Source: Nematostella vectensis
Taxonomy: Eukaryota > Cnidaria > Anthozoa > Actiniaria > Edwardsiidae
Direction: 5' to 3'
NCBI RefSeq assembly: GCF_932526225.1
Contig: NC_064039.1
Coordinates: 16,734,639-16,794,638 of the forward strand
Length of the DNA: 60,000 nucleotides
Shown here piece after piece: positions 46,083-55,600 of the stretch; position 1 is the first letter of the stretch; the number at the start of each line of letters is the position of its first letter. Both the position numbers and the translations under genes were made by a program. The notes under the pieces were generated by a model. It saw only the letters and a list, made by a program, of their open reading frames with translations. It had not been told where the DNA came from and ran no database searches.

Positions 46083-46285
46083 GCCGTTGGTGTTCCTGGT
46101 GCGACCGCAAGACTCAGTCTTACCTTGGCCTCCTGCACGGCTAACTGGTATTTTTGCACGCTTTGAGCGATGTCGTTTTCTATGATCGCGTCTTCAAGCA
46201 GCTTCGTGAACTCCGCCTGCGCCTCCATGGCCGGCCCACCGGTCCCCGCGATAGAGGAACGGACGTTTACCTGCGCGCCAAGCAC
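46034..46285 (-). CDS. Small hypothetical protein of the GC-rich element
   Basis: 83 aa from an ATG at 46285, with a helical middle part (AQAEFTKLLEDAIIENDIAQS, VQKYQLAVQEAK). The composition fits a real helical protein up to VQEAK. The next bases are a perfect donor-like GTAAGA, after which the quality drops, so it may be the first exon of a spliced gene; I found no acceptor in matching phase. No family recognised. Confidence 0.4.
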   Translation of the reverse strand: MLGAQVNVRSSIAGTGGPAMEAQAEFTKLLEDAIIENDIAQSVQKYQLAVQEAKVRLSLAVAPGTPTALTRGVNTRKQSRTHQ

Positions 46286-46375
46286 TGTGTAGACAAACGC
46301 CTCGACCGAGCGATCGAGTCTTCCTAGCCCTGCTTTTGTCAGCCCCTCACCTTTGGGGGGCGCAAACCAGCTATA

Positions 46376-46789
46376 TTACACGCCCCTGTGGTCGTCGTTG
46401 CGTATGAAACCCCCCTGCTTCCCACTACTGTACGTCCCACCCTCGTCGCTAAACAGATTGAGGTGGCTCGGGTACTCGTCCGCCGCCGTGTCGTAGCCAC
46501 GGATCACGTGCACGTTGCGATACCCCTCCCCCGGGTAGAACACAAACACATCGCCCAGCCCGTGGTTCCGCCCGCCTTTCCATCGGAAGTCCGGCTTACG
46601 CGGCAAACTGAACTCTATACATAGACGCTCGAAAGCGGCTTTCTTGTAGGGGTTACCTTTTTGCGTGAACGGGCTTTCGCCAGGCAGGGGGGCGCAGAGT
46701 ATCCTCCGCGTGGTAAAGTAGACGTGAAACCTTAGAAATCCCCTGATGACAGAGGGGAGCGTGGCGAAAGCGGGGTCGGTTAGGGACAC
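46376..46789 (-). CDS. Hypothetical protein of the GC-rich element, 137 aa
   Basis: Open from a GTG codon just after an in-frame stop, so the true start is missing, spliced or decayed. It is well balanced and protein-like: VIRGFLRFHVYFTTRRIL, PFTQKGNPYKKAAFERLC, DFRWKGGRNHGLGDVFVFY, HVIRGYDTAADEYPSH. It reads on the same strand as the integrase and may be a structural or accessory protein of the element. Family not recognised. Confidence 0.5.
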   Translation of the reverse strand: MSLTDPAFATLPSVIRGFLRFHVYFTTRRILCAPLPGESPFTQKGNPYKKAAFERLCIEFSLPRKPDFRWKGGRNHGLGDVFVFYPGEGYRNVHVIRGYDTAADEYPSHLNLFSDEGGTYSSGKQGGFIRNDDHRGV

Positions 46790-46795
46790 CCCGCA

Positions 46796-47062
46796 TCATC
46801 CACGGATTGTTAAACTTGAGAACCATTAAGAAACCATTAAGATGACTGCTAATTGTCTATCTACGCGAAGTGTTTTGCGTACATTAACGTTTAGTAGAAG
46901 TTTATCTACGCGAAGTGTGTTTTGCGTAGAAAAACTTTTAGTAAAAGTTTATCTACGCGAATCGTTTCTATGAACGGCCAAATTCCCCCCCCCCCCTACT
47001 AATATGAACGCATCATTTTATAATCCACGGATTGTTAAACTTGAGAACCATTAAGAAACGGG
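46796..47062. repeat. 34-bp direct repeat at the right side of the GC-rich element
   Basis: CACGGATTGTTAAACTTGAG followed by AACCATTAAGAAAC occurs near 46799 and near 47025. A C12 tract (about 46986-46997) lies between. Could be a terminal repeat or a local duplication. Confidence 0.75.
46855..46965. repeat. Tandem hairpin repeats (TCTACGCGAAGTG...TTTTGCGTAGA)
   Basis: CTACGCGAAGTG(TG)TTTTGCGTA occurs twice and a third CTACGCGAA follows. Spacers AACTTTTAGTAAAAGTTT and AACGTTTAGTAGAAGTTT form their own stems. Located just outside the last - strand gene of the GC-rich element. Confidence 0.8.
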
Positions 47063-47400
47063 GGACTAGCTCTGTTGGTTTGAATTGAAGGAAGTTAATA
47101 GTTAACTCGCGACACTTTTTGGGGTTGAGGCGCATCCCCCTAGAAGAAGCAAATTAACTCAGCTCATCGACAATAACCTGTAAATAATTAGGGCTACACC
47201 TAGGAATAATTTAAAAAATGGTGGTATTATCCACGTACTTAACCCGGCAGGGCCAATTTGCACAATCGATGACTTCATTTTGATTGTGTCGCTACGTCTT
47301 CCTTGTCTCTTAGAAAAATCAAATTATTTTTGTTTATCAGATAACTTAAGGCACTGCCTAAAAGCAGTGCTCCAAACCAGAACTTTGATTATTTTTGTCC
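47063..47400. other. Non-coding; nothing recognised
   Basis: Return to AT-rich DNA. No gene or repeat identified. Confidence 0.5.
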
Positions 47401-47770
47401 GATAATTTTAATATAAAGCTTTATGACTGCTTGTGACGCTATCGATGAAGTCGCAAATCACGTTACTATCTCTTTGATCTGCCTAAACACCTACCGAAGC
47501 TACATATTTGGATGTCTGGCGATGTTTCAACTTGAGATATGAATATTTCGATGTCGTCGTCGATGACGTCATACATCACGTGACCATTCTGTCTCACCCT
47601 ATTGACACTCGCATGACATCTTGCATGTTTGACAGCCTGACGATGACATGACATATCCTTTATGTTTATATTTCTTAATTTCAAATGACGTGATCATCTG
47701 GTTGCACCCCCTTGACACGTACATGACACCTACCAAGATGTTTCATGAGATATCAGATAGTTTATTACAA
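47400..47770. repeat. Second copy of the CACGTGAC/TGACGTCA dispersed repeat
   Basis: Shares CACCCCCTTGACACGTACATGACAC-CTACC with the intron repeat at 15775-16240, along with ATGACGTCAT and CACGTGACC words. Confidence 0.7.
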
Positions 47771-47845
47771 ATGTGGCCTACCTTATTACAAATGTGTCCG
47801 TTATAACAAATGTGGCAGGTTATTACAAATGTGGCCTTAACAGGG
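47763..47845. repeat. Short TTATTACAAATGTGGCC tandem repeat, about 4 copies
   Basis: TTATTACAAATGTGGCC and variants (GTGTCC, TAACAAATGTGGC) in direct order. Confidence 0.85.
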
Positions 47846-48720
47846 CGAGGGGTGCAAAAAGGATGGTCTAATGTACGAGACATTGTTTAAAATGCTTTGA
47901 AATAGCCTTCCTTTGAAAAAAGCATTGATAGACCCCTGCTGTAATATTGGATTTTTTATCTACATGAATCATAACACACCTTTATTGATAACTAATTGCT
48001 GTTGCTGTAAATATTGCCGCCTTTCTTGATGTGTTGTTTAATGTCCCAGTACCGCTCTGTAAACTCACTCGCAAAGATCGCTGGTTTTACTCCGAGTATA
48101 TATAGTATATTGCTTAAACTGCCGTTTCTACATATTCTCAGCAGAACGATGACGGCGTCACCAGAGAGGATGCCCAACTCAGTATCGGGTCATAAACCAC
48201 AGTTTGCGCTTCTTAGCAAAAGCACAATGCTAATGTTCGCGGCCCGTGTTTCATGAAGTACTACAGCTTTTCAACTGCCATTAACATAGGATGAATGACT
48301 CGCCTCGGAGGGCTATAAAGAGCTAACGAAATGGGGTCAAATGTCCGTGAAAGCCTCGACGACTATCACATCCGTTCACAACCACCTTTTAACTATTATT
48401 TCGCCCAAGCGGGCTACATTCATGCATTTTGCAGGCAATAGTTTTGAAATACTACGCTTTCCAGTTGAGCGTGGAACGCCAGTAGTTTTATCGATAAGTT
48501 TTAGCGCGGAAACAAATAGTTATGACGTAACAACTCAATGTTTTCAAGGTGCCAACTACGGTTTCACTTAGGGCGCCGCGCCTGTCGAGGAATTGTAAAA
48601 TAATGGAGCGAATGAAAAGGAAAGGCAGATCATACAAACCAGGTTGTCCTCTCGGTGATATTTAAAGAACATTGATTACTGGCGATATATAATTCAGGGC
48701 AGGTTTGACTCAGCCACGAT
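47846..48720. other. No supported gene; weak protein-like stretch on the - strand at 47992-48250
   Basis: The - strand reads ELGILSGDAVIVLLRICRNG through FTERYWDIKQHIKKGG after an upstream stop. It looks more protein-like than random, but I cannot place it. It could be a remnant of a mobile-element protein. Confidence 0.25.
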
Positions 48721-48730
48721 GTATTATCAC

Positions 48731-49065
48731 GGGGGGGGGGGGGGGGGAATAGGTTCGCGGATCGGCGGATTCAGCCCCGAAATGCTCACGTAATACGGAT
48801 TTTGATGATTATTTCAGCAGATTGGCGGATTTTGGAAATACGGCGGATCACGGATCTGTTGACAATTTGGGCACGGATTTCGGATTTTGACTGCTTTGAC
48901 GGTCGAATTTCGGATTTTAAATGAATTTTAATCGATGCTATTAATTATCTGTCAAACCATGCGGATCTAAAAATATCTGCGGATCCACGGATTTGCCCCG
49001 AAAATGTTGCGGATCGTCGGATTTACAAACCCCTATTCACCCCCCCCCCCCCCCCCCTATCACGG
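48731..49065. repeat. ~330-bp inverted-terminal unit bounded by G17 and C17 tracts
   Basis: Starts GGGG...AATAGG and ends ...CCCCTATTCACCCC, so the homopolymers are part of an inverted pair. The interior is built from degenerate CGGATTT / GCGGATC words. No coding potential. Confidence 0.75.
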
Positions 49066-49629
49066 ACTACTGTCGCTAACAAGTTCAAAGTTGTTCGTTG
49101 ATCACTAAATTTGGAAAAAGTTTTGCGCAAAATAAATAGAATACAGTGCGCCTTCCCTAAATCAACGAAAATTATTAAAAGTCTTGGTCGTATTCGACTT
49201 TAACTTGAGATTTGTTCATTGTCAAAAGAATTCTAGTGTCAAGAATGCGTCCGACAAACATTGACGTTTTACAACACTTTGTGACTTCTTACTTATCGAC
49301 CAATTACATGACGCGAAGCCCGTAATACAACCACGCCACCATGCGAATGTTCTCACGCTAAATACCAAAATAGCTGAAAACAAGAGAGCATAAGATAAGA
49401 GAGGGACACTTTGGTATTACCCGCGCGCCATGTCGCGTCCGAATCCGGCTATTTTTAAACAATAAAAAGACACCGAATTGATCCATCAAATCAAAACAAT
49501 AAAAAGACGCCGAACCAGAGGAATGTCAATATTTGCTAACAATAACAACTTTGAGGTCCTTGCTTAATTTAGGCCATAGCAAAAACCCTCTGCACGCCCG
49601 CAAAGTACCGCTAGTATCTCTCTTCGAAC
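49066..49629 (+). other. Upstream region of the 208-aa secreted protein gene
   Basis: Probable promoter region. A duplicated AATAAAAAGACACCGAA / AATAAAAAGACGCCGAA lies at about 49461-49515. No clear TATA box. Confidence 0.4.
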
Positions 49630-52600
49630 ATGGCGTCCTCACTGTTGAAATTCCTCGCTTGCTGCATGCTGCTGGCTTCCACCATCGGTGCTTCTGTCGT
49701 AAAACCGGAGTCAAGGAAGATTGATCATCTATTGGCCAAGAAAGCGGGTAAGTTAACCATCAAGAATGTGGAAGTCAACTACAGAGAGTGTGTGTTGAGA
49801 AAGGTCTGGTCCCGCTTCCTCTTTTGCGCTAGATTATTAGCAATGTTCAGAATCATGACAAGATAAGATAAGATAAAATAGATTAGTCTCACGGGTTCGC
49901 ATCGTAAAGGGGCGGTAAGGGTTGTTTTCGTGATCCGTAATAGAACCTTTATTGTTTACCGTGGACCGTGAAAAGAACAAATTCAATACGTGCTTGCTAC
50001 CTTCGCCGTGATACGTAATAGCGAAATCCTGAATCGTGATCTATGGTTTTTAAAAATCGTGAATCGTGATTTCCGAGTAAAGATTGATCCTTGTCGTCAG
50101 TTGATTTCCAATTTCCGATTTTTGAAACTCGTGAAACCTGCAGGGACCCCCCCCACCCCAACCCCCCTGCTCGTACCCCACCCCACCCCCCCTGCTCGTA
50201 CTGGATACTGCCATGGAGCTGATGGAAGTGAAGGGGATTGCATTAGTGGTTCCCGAATTTCAGCATTTGCTCGTAATTCTGAACATTCACATTTATCCAA
50301 AATTACCGTCACCACTAGGGACGACCACCAGTCATCCGACGGATCCGACCGGTTTTTCTGAAGCCCAGCTGTCGGTAATAGGGAAAACTGTGTCCGACGC
50401 TCTCGCAAGTTGGCGACCACCACAACAGGACACTCCATCACCACCAGTCGTCGCAAGCGAAGGCACTCCTGGCTCGGCGTCTCCCTTGGGTCTCGATCGC
50501 CCATTGGACGAGGCACTAGAGGGCAAGATTACTCGGGGTGAGCACATCGATCTTGCTCTCCTTCTTCCCGATAATCTTGCGCACGCCGGGCCCGAATTCC
50601 AACTTCGTTTCGCCGAGAACTCGGAGAGCGTCAGGCTCTTGCGCAATAAACGACAGAGCATAGACTCCTTCTATAAATGGGTCATCGCATACACGCGGTA
50701 TGCGCTTACGATCGTCACGGCATTTCCAAGATGGGCCCGGGAGATGATCCAGTACCAAGCGATCATTTCATCCGCGGCGGCAAACATACGTGGCTAACAT
50801 ACGATGAGAACGTTCGCCGCTATGCCGCTCAGGATCGCTCAATCCCCTGGGATCGTGTCAATCTTGAACTGTGGACGGTAACATTCGCCGGGTTGGCTAA
50901 ACCGCACTGCGCTTCGTGTTCCAGCCCCTTCCATCGCTCCGAAGACTGCCCTTCTGGTCAACACCGCCTCGCCACACACCGCTCACCGTGCATTCATCGT
51001 AACAACGTGTGCTTCGACTTCAACCGAGTCACCGTCAAGCCTGCATCTACCCCCACGTTTGCCAAAAATGCGCCGACTCCCATCCCGCTCACCAGTGTCG
51101 CGCCGGAATCTCCGCAGGCCAGCGCCAAGGCAACAGAAGCCAAGCTCCGGGTCGCCCAGCTGCACAGTAAAAGGAAGGCAACGATAAGTACACCGATTAA
51201 AACAGATCTTTTAGAACAGGAACTATCTTCCCATTCAGGTCGGGAATTCGTAACTTCCCTACTTAATTCGTTACGTTTCGGTGCCCGCATTGGTTTTGAT
51301 GGCACCCAAAAGTCTCGTGTTTCACCTAATCTTATATACCCTGAGATAATTTAAAAAAACATAGAAAAAGAGGTCAACTTAGGTCGTATGGCAGGCCCGT
51401 TCTCCGCCCCCCCCCCCCCCTCGTAATTCTGATATATTACTGATACGAACATTCACATTTACTCGTAATTTTGATATAATACTGATATGAACATTCACAT
51501 TTACCCGTAATTCTGATTTATTACTGATACGAACATTCACATTTACTCGTAATTTTGATATAATACTGATATGAACATTCACATTTACTCGTAATTCTGA
51601 TATATTACTGATACGAACATTCACATTTACTCGTAATTCTGATATAATACTGATATGAACATTCACATTTACTCGTAATTCTGATATATTACTGATATGA
51701 ACATTCATATTTACTCGTAATTCTGATATATTACTGATACGAACATTCACATTTACCCGTAATTCTGATATATTACTGATACGAAAATTCACATTTACTC
51801 GTAATTCTGATATATTACTGATATGAACATTCACATTTACTCGTATTTCTGATATATTACTGATATGAACATTCACATTTACTCGTAATTCTGATATATT
51901 ACTGATATGAACATTCACATTTACTCGTAATTCTGATATATTACTGATACAAACATTCACATTTACTCGTAATTCTGATATATTACTGATATGAACATTC
52001 ACATTTACTGGTAATTTACCCGTAATTCTGATATATTACTGATACGAACATTCACATTTACTCGTAATTCTGATATATTACTGATATGCACATTCACATT
52101 TACTCGTAATTCTGATATATTACTGATATGAACATTCACATTTACTCGTAATTCTGATATATTACTGATACGAACATTCACATTTACTAGTAATTCTGAT
52201 ATATTACTGATACGAACATTCACATTTACTCGTAATTCTGATATATCAGACCGCTCCTATTATCAGACCACTCCCATTATCAGACCACTCCCATTATCAG
52301 ACCGCTCCCATTATCAGATCGCTCCCATTATCAGATCGCTCCCATTATCAGATCGCTCCCATTATCAGACCGCTCCCATTATCAGACCGCTCCCATTATC
52401 AGATCGTTCCCATTATCAGATCGCTCCCATTATCAGACCGCTCCCATTATCAGACCGCTCCCATTATCAGACCGCTCCCATTATCAGACCGCTCCCATTA
52501 TCAGACCGCTCCCATTATCAGACCGCTCCCATTATCAGATCGCTCCCATTATCAGACCGCTCCCATTATCAGACCGCTCCCATTATCAGACCGCTCCCAT

Positions 52601-55600
52601 TATCAGACCGCTCCTATTATCAGACCGCTCCCATTATCAGACCGCTCGCATTATCAGACCGCTCCCATTATCAGGCTGTTTCCCGGAGTTTAGCTAAAGA
52701 CTTTGGACGCTTTGAAAACATGGAGTCCAGATTATAGAGCTGGCTTAAAACATAAAACTCTTTGAAAGCATGTAATACCACCGTATGAAATGTACCAGAG
52801 TATGGTTAGAGCCAGCTCTCCGGGGCAACCCTGGAATGCCTAATTTTCTCTGTTTTGTGCAGTTTGCGCACATTTTAGCGTAAAGATAAACTTGTAAAGA
52901 TTCCTTAATCCAAGTAACTCAAGAATTTGGCGGTCATATACGTGGGCGTGAACATTATTAAATAATGTTTTAAAACTAAAGGGGCCATAAGTGCGCTATG
53001 TACCTAAGATTCTGTGCTATTGTTATGTAATTTTATAAGGGAAATAAAATGATAATTCGTGGATTAAGAGAACACTGATTAGGAATACCGTTCAAAGTAT
53101 TTTGGTCTCGGGTCAATACCTTGGTCACGCAGCGTTTTGGTAGAAAGGTATTTTGGTAGAGAAACGATTTCTTGAGTGGGATCAAGCCGTGCTTTTCTAA
53201 CAAAAGTGCCGTGCATTGAGGATGACGGGTTGTGTCAACAAAACCTTGATTCTGTTCAGCACGCGTGGAACTTTGAGCTGTAAGGTCATTATTTATCGGG
53301 GGGGGGGGGGGGGAGGAGGGCTGCTATGTTGAATTTTTTTCTGTTTAAAAAATTTAAACCCTTCCCTAATCTAAAGCACAAAAATGGTGATCCTCCCCCA
53401 AAAAGACAACCCAAGGCCTTCCCCAGAACCTTAGTTTATTGAAAGTATACTCTAGATGTATACATATACCGTATTGAGTGCAGAGCCCACAAATGTAATA
53501 AACACCCACAAATATATTAAACCCACAATTGTTAGAACGATCTCTGCAGCACAAACAAAGAAAGGGAATTGGGCACTTTGCCAAAGGGAAAAATATATGC
53601 TTTATATTCGTTAACCGAAATATGGCCTGAATGTCGCTGTTTCAAATTCCAATTGTTGGGAGACACACACCGGCCCTCCCTCCGCGCGCCAAATGGTTGT
53701 GCTTGAGGGGGGGGAGGGGGGGGGCTGGGGCACTGACTTAAGCATGCCCATAAAAGGGCCGGGGAGCTGGCCTTAAACACGCACGCACACTATAAAAGGG
53801 CAAACTGTCATTCGTCATTTGACATCACTGAGTGCAGAGCTCCGTAGAGAGACCCTAGAGAGAGACCAAAATGCTACTATAGAGTTCTAGAATGGCCGAT
53901 AAGACTATAGAAGCAAACAAAGCTTTATCAACAGCTATTTCTTGAAACAGAACGAAAAATAGCGAGTATATAGGTTGTAAAAATAGGAGTAGATAGGTTG
54001 TTTGTACGCGTATGTTTGAATTTTATTTTTCAATTCAAACGAGCGCGCGCTGTGTTTGATCTCTCAAGTACATGTTTTGCTCTTTTTTTTGTAGAGAATG
54101 GATTCCAAACACTTTCCCGAACATTCCTTAAAGCTCTTTAACACTCTTTTGTACTTAAAAGTTGTCGTAGTTTGTCGTACGGATTTACTTTTAGCATGTT
54201 TTCTTCTGGCGGTTTAAGGCCCTGTCACACGTAGACTTGTCTTGCAAAAAATTTGTTGCATGTCACACGTGAAGTTTTTCCTGCGGCTTGAAACAATTTG
54301 TTGCAGAAAGTAGAAGAGCGACTTTGGGAAATGCAAAACAAGTTGCAAAGGGGGTGTCACACGCAAAAAAAAAATGCGCGTGCGACCTGCCACATTTCTT
54401 TTTTGCGAGACAGGTCGCAAGAGAAAAAACGTACGTGTGACAGGGCCTTTACAGAGGTCCTCACTCAGTGAAGTCTAGTTGTGAATGACGACGACTTACG
54501 CGAGAGCTTGCGAAAAAAGGGCGAAGCTATCCTTTTATAGCGCGCGTTCGTGTTTAACACATTGACCCCTCAACCGGCCTGTACCGGCTTTGGGAAGTAC
54601 CCACAACCCAAAAAATTCATAAATGCAAAATAAACACAACAAGATGAAGATACTCAGGCATCAGTCTAAGGGATAAATGGTCTTGCAGATATGCATCCAA
54701 CCAAGGTGTTGGCATCTACTCTTAAGCCAAATAATAGCACAGATTTTTTTGACAAATCTCAAATCGAACAAGGAGAGAAAAGCAGAATCACCCCTCTCAA
54801 TAAAACGCTCAAAATACCACACAAGGGAGAGAGATCAGCAAACACAGCTCAAGACACAAATAGATACCTTTATTCTGATCCTCCAGGTACATTTCCATGG
54901 CCTCAAAACACAATGTCCACTCCTTGAAGGCTTGTACAACCACGAAGATGTCTTTACGTATTGCAAAGCATTCTGGGAGATCCAGGGGAAAATTCACGAG
55001 GGGAGGGCCAGTCAACACTCCTCTCCCCAAAGTCAGATGGTTTTTTATAAGTCTTTTCACCCCGAAGCCAAACAAATCAATTCCAGGTCATACAGACCCA
55101 GAATAGCAGTGTAAACAATTTTGGAATCAATTTGGTTTCAGAAAAGACAGCATTCAGGAGAGCTGTGGTGATTCATTAGAAAATTATTTTCTCATCCAGG
55201 CAAAGCCAAACAAGAAAAAATCATCATGAATCCACCTTTGCTTGCAAATATTCATAAGCAAAGCACTCAATTATGCCCCAAAAGACTTCATGATGTCCTG
55301 AGACACTCTCCTAATATGCTCATAGCTGTACTTTTGATGAAAAATACAAGCAACCATCAAATTGTGCTGGCTTCAGCACAACGACGAGGGATTAAAAGTG
55401 GGGACCGCAAAGCACTGTTGGAAAGCTTGGATACCGCTGACTAGGTGCAGCTGTGTTTGACTTTGACTGGCTGTATAAAACTCAGAATAGGGGGAGGTAT
55501 CTGTTTTCAGTCTGTTTTTTGTAAATTCAGCTCAAAAAAAGCCAGGAGTCAATGGGTTAATCAACCACCAAGCCAGGAGAAGTATCGTTTCGAGCCCAAT

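Larger units (their letters stand above)
42190..47060. mobile_element. GC-rich virus-like mobile element with integrase and HNH protein (limits approximate)
   Basis: From about 42190 to 46800 the DNA is visibly richer in G+C and CpG than its surroundings and compactly coding on both strands. It has a + strand replication-like/HNH gene, a - strand integrase meeting it tail to tail, two more - strand open frames, and hairpin-rich spacers. A 62-bp triplicate marks the left end. A 34-bp direct repeat at 46799 and 47025 (CACGGATTGTTAAACTTGAG) marks the right side. The content recalls integrase-bearing Polinton-like or adintovirus-like elements, but no capsid, protease or ATPase is identified. All major genes carry breaks, so it is a relic. 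Confidence 0.6.

Noticed and set aside
45814-46285. Two-exon gene using the GTAAGA donor near 46126
   Set aside because: The only nearby acceptor (CTCAG before AACCAAATAG) enters in the wrong phase.
46738-46775. CCCCTGATGA as a ribozyme core
   Set aside because: No helix II followed by GAAA; it is part of a coding-like region on the other strand.
54677-55114. Protein-coding gene of 145 codons
   Set aside because: Lies inside the piggyBac-like element, overlaps three other frames and shows no family motifs.
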